A DNA stretch of 21,456 bases, taken from assembly GCA_959020035.1 (NCBI GenBank), contig CAUEQX010000012.1, positions 1 through 21,456 of the forward strand. Direction: 5' to 3'. This document shows, one piece after another, positions 1-6,677 of the stretch (positions are counted from its first letter, which is position 1; each line of letters opens with the position of its first letter). The notes below the pieces were generated by a model that had not been told where the DNA came from, ran no database searches, and saw nothing but the letters and a program-made list of their open reading frames with translations. A program made the translations under genes and the position numbers. The DNA comes from an uncultured Collinsella sp. Lineage in GTDB: Bacteria > Actinomycetota > Coriobacteriia > Coriobacteriales > Coriobacteriaceae.

Positions 1-583
1 TGGGCACGTAGACAAACGAGCCGCCCGACCACACGGCGCCGTGCAGGGCCGCAAACTTGTGGTCGGTGGGCGGGATGAGCGTCATAAACTTCTCGTGGAT
101 GAGCGGCTCCCACTGCGGGTCGTGCAGGGCCTCCTCGATGCCGGAGTAGACGATGCCCATCTTGGAGGCGGTGTCCTGCATGTTGTGGTAGACGAGCTCG
201 GAGTCGTACTGCGCGCCGACGCCCGCCAGGTAGCTGCGCTCGGCCTCGGGGATACCTAGGCGCTCAAAGGTGTTCTTGATGTCGTCGGGCACCGACTCCC
301 AGTCGTGCTTTTGGTCGGTGTTGGGCTTGACGTAGGTGACGATGTTGTCCATGTCCAGGCCCTCGATGGAGGGGCCCCACGTCGGGTCGGGAAAACGATT
401 GAAGATCTCGAGGGACTTTAAGCGCAGGTCGAGCATCCACTGCGGCTCTTCCTTCTTGGCGCTGATCTCGCGAACGATGTCGGGCGTGATGCCGGCGTCG
501 AGGCGCTCGAATCCCTCCTCGCCATAGGTGAAGTCGTAGAGGCTGCGGTCGATGTCCGCGACCTCGGTGCGGTTCTTGGTCAT
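1..583 (-). CDS. sufB: SufB, Fe-S cluster assembly scaffold protein (partial, N-terminal part)
   Basis: The first 194 residues of SufB, the scaffold subunit of the cytoplasmic SufBCD complex that assembles Fe-S clusters. The reverse-strand translation starts MTKNRTEVADIDRSLYDF and contains the family's conserved N-terminal stretches, including EEPQWMLDLRLKSLEIF, WGPSIEGLDMDNI and AALHGAVWSGGSFVYVP. The ATG at 583 is preceded by AAGGGG about nine bases upstream. The gene lies 12 bp downstream of sufC in the same direction, so the two are almost certainly one operon. The C-terminal two-thirds, including the cluster-binding and SufD-contact core, lies beyond the window edge. The sufC-sufB order matches many Gram-positive suf operons. 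Family assignment is secure. Confidence 0.95.
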   Translation of the reverse strand, partial: MTKNRTEVADIDRSLYDFTYGEEGFERLDAGITPDIVREISAKKEEPQWMLDLRLKSLEIFNRFPDPTWGPSIEGLDMDNIVTYVKPNTDQKHDWESVPDDIKNTFERLGIPEAERSYLAGVGAQYDSELVYHNMQDTASKMGIVYSGIEEALHDPQWEPLIHEKFMTLIPPTDHKFAALHGAVWSGGSFVYVP

Positions 584-595
584 TGCGTCGCCCCT

Positions 596-1396
596 TTACG
601 CCTGCTGCTCGGTAGCGGCGGCCTCGGCCTGGGCGCGCTGCTCGGCGGCCTCGCGCTCGAAGGTCTCAAAACCGTTCTTGTCGATCCAGGGGATCAGCGA
701 GGCGTCGTCCTCGCGCACGATGTGGCCCTTGACCATAACGTGGACGCGGTCGACATCCAGGTGCTCCAGGATGCGCGTGTTGTGCGTGATGATGAGCATG
801 GAGCCGTCGCAGCTCTTGCGGTAGGCGTCCATGCCATGACTGACGGTGGAAAGGGCGTCGACGTCCAGGCCGGAGTCAGTCTCGTCCAGGATGGCGAGCT
901 TGGGCTGCAGCAGCAGAAGCTGGAGCATCTCGACCTTCTTTTTCTCGCCGCCCGAGAAACCCACGCCCAGCTCGCGGTTGAGGTAGGCGGTATCCATGTT
1001 GAGCTCGGCCGCGAGCTCCTTCACGCGGCGGCGGAACTCCTTGCCCTTCATCTCCAGGCCGGGGCGGCCGGCGATGCTGGCGCGCAAAAAGCTCGACAGT
1101 GGCACGCCCGGAATCTCGACCGGGGCCTGGAAGCTCAGGAACAGGCCGGCGCGCGAACGCTTGTCGGTGGTGAGCTCGGTGATGTCCTGGCCGTCAAAGA
1201 CGATGCGGCCGTCGTTGACCGTGTAGACGGGGTCGCCCATGACCAGGTGGCCGAGGGTGGACTTGCCGGCGCCGTTGGGTCCCATCAGCACGTGGGTCTC
1301 GCCGGCGGCGACGTTGAGGTTGACGTTGTGGAGGATGGTCTTCTCGTCCACGGAGGCGGTCAGACCTTCGATGGAAAGCAGCGGATTTGCGCTCAT
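596..1396 (-). CDS. sufC: SufC, Fe-S assembly ATPase
   Basis: ABC-type ATPase of the SUF system (266 aa), which binds SufB/SufD and powers scaffold rearrangement during cluster assembly. Walker A GPNGAGKS is at residues 39-46, the Q-loop Gln at 90, the ABC signature FSGGEKKK at 147-154, Walker B LAILDE at 167-172 and the switch His (ITHNT) at about 205. The EKKK after the signature and DETDSGLDVDAL after Walker B are typical of SufC. The tail from about residue 245 is Ala/Glu/Gln-rich and longer than usual. I chose the ATG at 1396 over an in-frame ATG at 1426 because GAGGG lies five bases before it and the protein then has normal SufC length; the upstream start has no convincing ribosome site. 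It is the first gene of the operon with sufB and diverges from the Rrf2 gene. Confidence 0.95.
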   Translation of the reverse strand: MSANPLLSIEGLTASVDEKTILHNVNLNVAAGETHVLMGPNGAGKSTLGHLVMGDPVYTVNDGRIVFDGQDITELTTDKRSRAGLFLSFQAPVEIPGVPLSSFLRASIAGRPGLEMKGKEFRRRVKELAAELNMDTAYLNRELGVGFSGGEKKKVEMLQLLLLQPKLAILDETDSGLDVDALSTVSHGMDAYRKSCDGSMLIITHNTRILEHLDVDRVHVMVKGHIVREDDASLIPWIDKNGFETFEREAAEQRAQAEAAATEQQA

Positions 1397-1415
1397 GCTG
1401 TCCCTCTCTGTATAT

Positions 1416-1435
1416 GGTGTACTCATAGGTGTACT
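1416..1435. repeat. Direct repeat GGTGTACT in the suf leader
   Basis: GGTGTACT occurs at 1416-1423 and again at 1428-1435, a 12 bp period, between the candidate suf promoter and the sufC ribosome site. The repeat is exact. It could be half of a regulator binding site or chance; it does not resemble the inverted repeat on the Rrf2 side. Confidence 0.4.
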
Positions 1436-1460
1436 AAACCCTAGGAATCTTCTCGGAATA

Positions 1461-1488
1461 AAGTTACTATGGGTTCGGCGTTAGTCAA
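1461..1488 (-). promoter_or_regulatory. Candidate suf operon promoter
   Basis: On the minus strand TTGACT (1488-1483) and TAACTT (1466-1461) are separated by 16 bp, a good -35 and an acceptable TAnnnT-type -10. Transcription would begin near 1454, giving a leader of roughly 55-60 bases before the sufC ATG. This is the only strong -35-like hexamer found upstream of sufC. Inferred by eye, not mapped. Confidence 0.5.
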
Positions 1489-1525
1489 GGGAAAACCCGA
1501 CTAATCCACTCGACTTTTTAGATGT

Positions 1526-1554
1526 GGGACATAATAATCAGGTTTGTTTGCCCC
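1526..1554. promoter_or_regulatory. Degenerate second copy of the Rrf2-side inverted repeat
   Basis: GGGACATA (1526-1533) and TTTGCCCC (1547-1554) match an 8 bp inverted repeat at six of eight positions, with overall span (29 bp) close to that of the perfect copy downstream. Weak alone; supported by the shared TGGGACA half-site. Confidence 0.3.
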
Positions 1555-1568
1555 GCGTGCATAAGATT

Positions 1569-1598
1569 TGGGACAAACACTCCTGGTATTTTGTCCCA
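1569..1598. promoter_or_regulatory. Inverted repeat upstream of the Rrf2 gene, candidate operator
   Basis: Perfect 9 bp arms, TGGGACAAA (1569-1577) and TTTGTCCCA (1590-1598), around a 12 bp spacer, ending 20 bp before the Rrf2 ATG. A degenerate copy lies upstream (GGGACATA at 1526-1533 and TTTGCCCC at 1547-1554), with TGGGACA starting 44 bp apart in the two copies, about four helical turns. A TAAGAT hexamer at 1562-1567 could be the -10 that the operator overlaps. The size and position suit autorepression by a dimeric winged-helix regulator. The symmetry is seen directly; the role is inferred. Confidence 0.55.
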
Positions 1599-1618
1599 GC
1601 AACGATGGGAGGGTAGGT

Positions 1619-2050
1619 ATGCTCATTTCTTCCAAGGGCCGCTATGCCCTCCGGCTGATGATCTATATCGCGGCGCTCGGCGACGCCGAGGGCAAGATTG
1701 CCCTGCGCGAGGTTGCCGACCGCGAGCATATCTCGCAAAAGTATTTGGAGCAGCTGGTTCGTCCGCTTATGAAGGCTGGCCTGCTTAAGAGCGTGCGCGG
1801 CAAGGGCGGCGGCTACATGATGGCCAAGGATCCCTCCGAGGTACGTGCGGGTGACATCCTGCGCGCCGTCGAGGGCAGCACGGCGCCCGTGGCGTGCGAC
1901 GGCATCGACAACAGCTGCACCCGCAGCGATTTGTGCTCGACCGTCAAGTTCTGGCGCGGTCTGGACGACGTGATCGAAAAATACGTCGACGGCGTGACGT
2001 TGGCCGACCTAGCCGCCGTTCCCGAGATCAACTTTGACATTAAGCTGTAA
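1619..2050 (+). CDS. Rrf2-family transcriptional regulator (IscR-like), probable suf/Fe-S sensor
   Basis: A 143-aa winged-helix regulator beginning MLISSKGRYALRLMIYIA, the classic Rrf2 N-terminus, with the wing region GLLKSVRGKGGGYMMAKDP. Three cysteines in the C-terminal half (ACDGIDNSCTRSDLC, spacing CX6CX5C) sit where IscR-type members bind an Fe-S cluster, so it probably senses cluster status. Divergence from sufC suggests it controls the suf operon. The start is the ATG at 1619, preceded by GGGAGGG; an upstream in-frame TTG at 1568 lies inside the candidate operator and adds residues unlike the family. A nucleotidyltransferase gene follows after 9 bp and may be co-transcribed. The family is certain; the target is inferred from position. 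Confidence 0.92.
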   Translation: MLISSKGRYALRLMIYIAALGDAEGKIALREVADREHISQKYLEQLVRPLMKAGLLKSVRGKGGGYMMAKDPSEVRAGDILRAVEGSTAPVACDGIDNSCTRSDLCSTVKFWRGLDDVIEKYVDGVTLADLAAVPEINFDIKL

Positions 2051-2059
2051 GGGCTGCAA

Positions 2060-2347
2060 ATGACATCTCTCGACAAGGTGTACAAGCAAATCGAAGTTTT
2101 TGCTCGGGAATGTGACGCCGAGAAGGTCGTGTTGTTTGGTTCTCGTGCTCGAGGCGACAACTTGCCCAAGAGCGATATTGACATCGCCGTAGCAGGTTGC
2201 CGGGATTTCGGCCGTTTCTCATATTTGATCGAGGAACATCTTGATACTCTTTTAGATGTAGATGTCGTCAATCTCGACGAGTCCCTATCGCAGCAATTGC
2301 TCGATGAGATTGCCAGGGATGGTGTGATTCTGTATGAAAAAATATGA
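2060..2347 (+). CDS. Minimal nucleotidyltransferase (MNT, MntA/HI0073-like), probable antitoxin
   Basis: A 95-aa nucleotidyltransferase domain with VLFGSRARGDNLPKSDIDIAV at residues 24-44. This is exactly the GSX10DXD motif (G27-S28, D39, D41) of minimal nucleotidyltransferases, with further acidic residues in LDVDVVNL (D66, D68). MntA-type members transfer AMP to a tyrosine of a HEPN partner toxin, and that partner follows directly with a 14-bp overlap (2334-2347). The gene starts 9 bp after the Rrf2 stop, so it may be read through from that promoter; only a weak AAGGG precedes the ATG. Base composition is closer to 50 % GC than the suf genes. Family is certain; the antitoxin role comes from characterised MntA/HepT pairs. 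Confidence 0.88.
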   Translation: MTSLDKVYKQIEVFARECDAEKVVLFGSRARGDNLPKSDIDIAVAGCRDFGRFSYLIEEHLDTLLDVDVVNLDESLSQQLLDEIARDGVILYEKI

Positions 2348-2753
2348 GAACTTTGTTAGCGCCTTGGCGAATCTTGAGGATGCGCCCAATCAGGATCTCA
2401 ACAATGATTTTGTTCAGAGTGGATTAATTAATAAGTTCAATCTTCAATTTGAACTGAGCTGGAAGCTCCTTAAGCGTCTGCTCGAGTATGAGGGCGCCAC
2501 GCTTGCCGCGTCGGGGTCTCCTCGTGCCATCTTGAAGGAGTCGTACCGATTCTACGACTTTATTGATGAGGCGGCCTGGCTAGACATGCTCAGAGACCGC
2601 AATACGAACGTCCATATCTACGACAACAAGCTCGCTCAAGATTTGATTCAGCGCATCTTGAACGTCTATATCCCCGCTTTCTGTCAGTTGAGGGACGGGC
2701 TGATGGAGCGATACGGCGAGCTTCTGATGGCGCCCGACGACCAGTTTGTTTAA
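2334..2753 (+). CDS. HEPN-type nucleotidyltransferase partner (HI0074-like), probable RNase toxin
   Basis: A 139-aa all-helical protein of the HI0074/nucleotidyltransferase-substrate-binding group: FNLQFELSWKLLKRLLEYEG near residues 35-54 and LKESYRFYDFIDEAAWLDMLRDRN before the active-site segment. RNTNVHIY at 89-96 fits the HEPN RNase motif RX4HXY (R89, H94, Y96); in characterised HepT proteins the tyrosine is AMPylated by MntA. The start overlaps the nucleotidyltransferase gene by 14 bp, implying coupled translation and a fixed ratio. The antitoxin-like gene comes first, as in the HI0073/HI0074 arrangement. No terminator is evident after the stop. Toxicity is inferred; some members may act only as a nucleotidyltransferase partner. 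Confidence 0.85.
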   Translation: MKKYENFVSALANLEDAPNQDLNNDFVQSGLINKFNLQFELSWKLLKRLLEYEGATLAASGSPRAILKESYRFYDFIDEAAWLDMLRDRNTNVHIYDNKLAQDLIQRILNVYIPAFCQLRDGLMERYGELLMAPDDQFV

Positions 2754-2795
2754 TTCCTTAAGATTTCGCGGAAGGTTGTTGCCGTTTACCGAGGG

Positions 2796-2811
2796 GTTGT
2801 TGTGCAACAAC
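2796..2811. promoter_or_regulatory. Palindrome upstream of the surface-protein gene
   Basis: GTTGTTG/CAACAAC arms of 7 bp around a 2-bp centre, about 70 bp before the next ATG. It is not followed by a T run, so it reads better as a protein-binding site than a terminator. TACTGA (2825-2830) or TATCTT (2834-2839) downstream could be a -10. The core GTTGTGCAAC recurs in inverse orientation at 4723-4732. Confidence 0.35.
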
Positions 2812-2880
2812 GGACGAGCTGCAATACTGATTCTATCTTTGCAAACTGCACTTTAACTACACCAATGCAGGGAGGATCTT

Positions 2881-4653
2881 ATGCAGCCCAAGCATTCTGC
2901 TATTGTCGCGGGTCTGACGCTGGCGCTTTCGTTTGGCGCCGTTTCCGCGCCGGCACCCGCCGCTGCCGAGGAGCCCACGCCAGGCGTTGCCTCGGATGCC
3001 ACCGATATCGATAAGGGTCTCTACACCCAGCAGTCCTTCTCGGGCGTGCTGAGGTCGGTCCAGGGCGTTTCGTTTGTCAACGTGACTACCGAGATGAAGT
3101 ACTTTACCAAGTACGAGAGCCATGGTAACTACAACCAGGGCTTTTCGTATGGTGACGGCTACAACGCGCTGGGCTATTACCAGTTCGACCGCCGTTGGTC
3201 GCTCATTCCGTTTATGAAGCAGGTCTACAACTACAGCCCCGAAAAATACAGCATGCTCAAGGATGCGATTGATCGCGGCAGCGAGATTTCCAACGCGAGC
3301 AATGCCATGTACGAGAACGGTCAGCTCACCGAGTTGGGCCGTATTGCGCAGGAGGCCTTCCAAGGTGCGTACAACACCGATCCTGTTGAGTTCTCAGCAC
3401 TTCAAGATGCTTATGCGTACAACTCGTACTATGCGGTGACCGAGGCGTGGCTCAAGAGCGGCCTGGGTATTGATATTTCGGGCCGCGCCGACTGCGTCAA
3501 GGGCATGGTGTGGAGCATTACCAACATGTGCGGCACTGGTGGCTGCAGGGACTTTTTCCGCTGGGCGAATCTTTCCAACGATATGTCCGATCGAGAGTTT
3601 GTGACGGCGCTTTCCTACAGCGTGGTCAATAACGTGGCGACCAAGTATTCGAGCCAACCCCAGTATCATGAGGGCTGGAAGAACCGCTACCGCAACGAGC
3701 TAAAGGACTGCTTGGTTTATATCGCCGAGGACGAGGCCGCTGCCGCTGCGACGCCCGTGCAGCCCGAGCCTGCGCCGGCGCCCTCGCCGACACCTGATTC
3801 GAATGACGGCTCGAGTGACGATGCCAACGATGACAGGATGGATGCGCCCTCGACCGATGCTGACGGTAATGGCTCTGCTGGTGGCACTACCAACGACGGC
3901 TCTACCTCGAACGGCTCCGATTCGAACGGCTCTGCTGCGAGCGATTCGCCTTCAAGCTCTGCCGGCAATACGGACAGCGACGCTTCTGGTTCGACCGACG
4001 CTGGCACCTCTAACTCATCTACCGGCTCGTCCGTTGACACCGGCTCTAACAACGGCTCCGGCTCTGACACGACCCCTGATTCCGATGCTTCCAAGGACGA
4101 TTCGAATAAGGCGCCGGACGCTCCCGTTGCTTCGCCGGACAAGAAGCCTTCTTTCTCCGAGCAGCTTGGTTCTACGCTGGGTTCTTCGCTGATGGCTGGC
4201 GTCAATAACGGCTCGGCCCAGAACAAGGACAACTCTGATCAGGTTTCCACGGAAAAGACCGAAGCCGCAAAGGGCGACTCCAAGGACAAGGCTTCCGAGA
4301 AGGCTGAATCCGATAAGGGTCCTAGCTCTGATGAGAAGGGCGACAAGTCCGGTCAGAAGAAGGACGAGAGCAAGACCGAGGGCGAAAAGAAACAGCCCGA
4401 AGACGACGACAAGAGCGGTGCTGACAACCAAGTCCAAGAGCAAAATGACTCCAAGACGGTGACCACTACAACCACGACGACTACAACGACCAAGTCATCT
4501 GGCGGTAACATGCCCAAGACGGGCGACCTTATCGTTATGGCGAGCCTTGCCAGTGCAAGCTTGGCCACGCTGGGTGCCACGTCTATTGTGAGTGGCAAGC
4601 ATAAGCTCGATCAGCAAAAGAAGGCTGCTGGGCAGAACGACTCCGAGGAGTAG
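2881..4653 (+). CDS. Secreted, sortase-anchored surface protein with a lysozyme-like N-terminal domain
   Basis: 590 aa. A signal peptide (about residues 1-29, ending APAAAEE) is followed by a folded domain at about 60-285. It contains KYFTKYESHGNYNQ and DGYNALGYYQFDRRWSL, an E-S-x-G...GYYQF pattern reminiscent of lysozyme/tail-lysozyme folds with E79 as a possible acid, plus five cysteines (C205, C217, C222, C277 among them). Residues 290-540 are low-complexity: a Pro/Ala hinge, a Ser/Gly/Asp/Asn-rich stretch, a Lys/Glu/Asp-rich stretch and ten consecutive Thr. The C-terminus has the sorting motif MPKTG (544-548), a hydrophobic segment and a basic KHK, then an unusually long charged tail. A strong GGGAGGA precedes the ATG and a terminator follows. 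Surface display is well supported; enzymatic activity is a guess. Confidence 0.8.
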   Translation: MQPKHSAIVAGLTLALSFGAVSAPAPAAAEEPTPGVASDATDIDKGLYTQQSFSGVLRSVQGVSFVNVTTEMKYFTKYESHGNYNQGFSYGDGYNALGYYQFDRRWSLIPFMKQVYNYSPEKYSMLKDAIDRGSEISNASNAMYENGQLTELGRIAQEAFQGAYNTDPVEFSALQDAYAYNSYYAVTEAWLKSGLGIDISGRADCVKGMVWSITNMCGTGGCRDFFRWANLSNDMSDREFVTALSYSVVNNVATKYSSQPQYHEGWKNRYRNELKDCLVYIAEDEAAAAATPVQPEPAPAPSPTPDSNDGSSDDANDDRMDAPSTDADGNGSAGGTTNDGSTSNGSDSNGSAASDSPSSSAGNTDSDASGSTDAGTSNSSTGSSVDTGSNNGSGSDTTPDSDASKDDSNKAPDAPVASPDKKPSFSEQLGSTLGSSLMAGVNNGSAQNKDNSDQVSTEKTEAAKGDSKDKASEKAESDKGPSSDEKGDKSGQKKDESKTEGEKKQPEDDDKSGADNQVQEQNDSKTVTTTTTTTTTTKSSGGNMPKTGDLIVMASLASASLATLGATSIVSGKHKLDQQKKAAGQNDSEE

Positions 4654-4686
4654 TCCCTTTCGGTTGCCCGACAACTAAAGATTCGC

Positions 4687-4727
4687 AATGGGGGCCGGTG
4701 CAGTTGCATCGGGCCCCATTTTGTTGC
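4687..4727 (+). terminator. Rho-independent terminator after the surface-protein gene
   Basis: An AATGGGG...CCCCATT stem with an inner TGCA/TGCA pairing, followed by TTTTGTT. It lies 33 bp after the stop of the surface-protein gene and before the next gene's promoter region, so it separates the two transcripts. The symmetry and T-tract are seen directly. Confidence 0.75.
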
Positions 4728-4817
4728 ACAACGATTTGTTATGCCCCCTCAAGGCCTTTGTTCCTACCGTTGCCCGATGCCTTTGCACGGATCCAGCGTT
4801 GCACTTGAACTGCTCGC

Positions 4818-4823
4818 TACAAT
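4818..4823 (+). promoter_or_regulatory. Candidate -10 element for the AAA-ATPase-like gene
   Basis: TACAAT lies 33 bp before the GTG start. No good -35 is present at normal spacing; the nearest TTGCAC (4799-4804) is only 13 bp away. Weak call. Confidence 0.3.
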
Positions 4824-4856
4824 GGGCTTCGTGCTGCGTTTTAGGGAGAAGTTACG

Positions 4857-6653
4857 GTGTCTGAACAGGAGTATTGCAACAGTGACGATACTTTTGGCGT
4901 ACGGCTTGTCAACCATGTCGATGATGCGGTTTTGCCGGTCGGTGTGCATGATTTTGCCGATGCCATTGGTCGTTGCATGCTGGTTGACAAGACCATGTTT
5001 ATTGCCGATGTGTTGGACTGCGACGCGTCCGTTGTGGTGTGCTGTCGACCCGAGGGTTTTGGCAAGAGCATGAACTTGTCGATGCTCAGGGCTTTTCTGG
5101 AGCGTCCAGCGGTCGGTCGCTCTGGTCAGCGTTTGTTTGCCGATGCTCAGATTTGGGATGCGAACGGCGGGCGCTATCGGGATGAGTATGCTTGCTATCC
5201 GGTGATATCGCTGGACTTTTCTGGCGCTGGGAGGCGTGGCCCCGCTGTTGCCGGCGTCGTGCGCGATGCCCTTTCGGGCGAGTGCGCTCGCTTGTTGGCG
5301 CTCTTGGAGGCTCCGGATTTAGCTCGAGATAAGGTGCGTCACATCGAACGTGTCGCGCGTGGCGTGGCGAGCGCGGACGAGGTTGACTCGGTGCTCGGTG
5401 TGCTCATAGAGCTGCTGGAGATTGCCTGCGATGAGCAGGTTGTATTGCTCGTTGATGGGTACGATGCGGCGTGGTCTCGCCGTGCGAGCGCGAGGGACGC
5501 TTCCGACGCCGATCCGGCAGAACTACTTGACCGTGCGCTGTTTGACGCCATTGCCACTGCGCGCGATTCGTTGCGGCTGATGTGTCTGATGGGGGAGTGT
5601 TCCGGTCCCGCCGAAGCGGCGCTTTCTTCGCGCGGCTGCTCGTATTGTCTGACGACGCCGCTGTCGGCGTGGTGTGACCGTTGGTTCGGTTTTTCGGATG
5701 CCGAGGTCGAGGCTCTGTTGAATCATGCTGGGCGCGAGGAATACCTGGATGATGCGCGTGAATGGCTCGAGGGATATCGGTTTGGCAGGGCCTATTGCTC
5801 GAGTCCAGAGCGTGTGATCGGTTTTCTGGGCCGAGGCTGCACGGCGCCTGTGCGTGCCGATCTGTATGGATATGCCGATTGTCTGAGTAGGGTAGTTGCC
5901 GGGTGGAATCTCGACCGCCTTTCGGTCTTGTTTGATTTGCTCGAGGCCCATGGGTGCGCTGAGGTCCCGCTTTGTTTGGGCACTGCAGAGCCAGATGTCT
6001 CGCCTGACGATGGCATGTGGACAGCGCTGTATCTGTCCGGTTTTCTCACGACGGATATGACTGAGGAGCCGGAGCATGGCGATCGCCTCCGTGCTTTGCG
6101 ATTGCCCAATAACGAGCTTCGCCAGACCTTGCGTCTAGTGATTATTGAGTGGTTTGAGTGCGCTGCAGAAGACATTCGAGACGTCGATGCGTTTCGCGAC
6201 GGGCTGTGCCATGGGAACGAGGATACCGTGAGGCGGGCGCTAAGCCGCATCTTAGGAGATGCGGGAATCGGTGCGACCGACCCAGATGCGCCACTGCCAT
6301 ATCATCTGCTCTTGCAGGGGCTCTGCTTTGGCTTGCCGGGCTATGCCAATCCTGCCTCGAGGCGAAAGTGTGGCGCGGGTCGCTGCGACATCCAGGTTTT
6401 TCCTACGGGCGCCGTGTTCGACATAGCCGATACGATCGGTATGCTCGATGAACGTCCGCTGATAACGATCAACATGATGTATGACCCCGGTGTGGATGCG
6501 CTGGGCCTGGAATTGCTGGCCGTGCAGGCGCTGCTCGACATAGAGCGCGACGGCATCGACGAAATCCGTGTGCCGCGCCCCGGCGTGGGTCGCATGCGCT
6601 GGGGGTTCGGTTTTGATGGGCAGCATGTGGCTACGGTGTGCCAGCGGCTTTAA
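4857..6653 (+). CDS. AAA-ATPase-like / PD-(D/E)XK-type protein with degenerate active sites
   Basis: 598 aa with the layout of the AAA-ATPase_like plus PDDEXK_9 family, a common intracellular group of unknown function in gut bacteria. Landmarks in order: VDKTMFIADVL (43-53), a P-loop variant RPEGFGKSMNLSML (64-77), Walker B-like VVLLVDGYDA (195-204), FGFSDAEV (277-284), EWLEGYRFG (302-310) and GRCDIQV (508-514) at the nuclease-like end. In the family Walker B normally reads DEYD; here Glu is replaced by Gly201. The nuclease domain also lacks the expected E-x-K after GRxD; the segment reads PLITINMMYD. Both centres may therefore be altered. The start is GTG at 4857, preceded by AGGGAG. It stands alone between a terminator and a convergent gene. 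Function unknown. Confidence 0.8.
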   Translation: MSEQEYCNSDDTFGVRLVNHVDDAVLPVGVHDFADAIGRCMLVDKTMFIADVLDCDASVVVCCRPEGFGKSMNLSMLRAFLERPAVGRSGQRLFADAQIWDANGGRYRDEYACYPVISLDFSGAGRRGPAVAGVVRDALSGECARLLALLEAPDLARDKVRHIERVARGVASADEVDSVLGVLIELLEIACDEQVVLLVDGYDAAWSRRASARDASDADPAELLDRALFDAIATARDSLRLMCLMGECSGPAEAALSSRGCSYCLTTPLSAWCDRWFGFSDAEVEALLNHAGREEYLDDAREWLEGYRFGRAYCSSPERVIGFLGRGCTAPVRADLYGYADCLSRVVAGWNLDRLSVLFDLLEAHGCAEVPLCLGTAEPDVSPDDGMWTALYLSGFLTTDMTEEPEHGDRLRALRLPNNELRQTLRLVIIEWFECAAEDIRDVDAFRDGLCHGNEDTVRRALSRILGDAGIGATDPDAPLPYHLLLQGLCFGLPGYANPASRRKCGAGRCDIQVFPTGAVFDIADTIGMLDERPLITINMMYDPGVDALGLELLAVQALLDIERDGIDEIRVPRPGVGRMRWGFGFDGQHVATVCQRL

Positions 6654-6677
6654 GCGCCGAGGTGTTTCCGGCTTCCG

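Noticed and set aside
3717..4443. Open frames on the minus strand opposite the Ser/Asp-rich stalk
   Set aside because: Their Glu/Ser/Pro- and Leu/Val-rich translations arise from the low-complexity repeat codons of the real gene; no ribosome sites or motifs.
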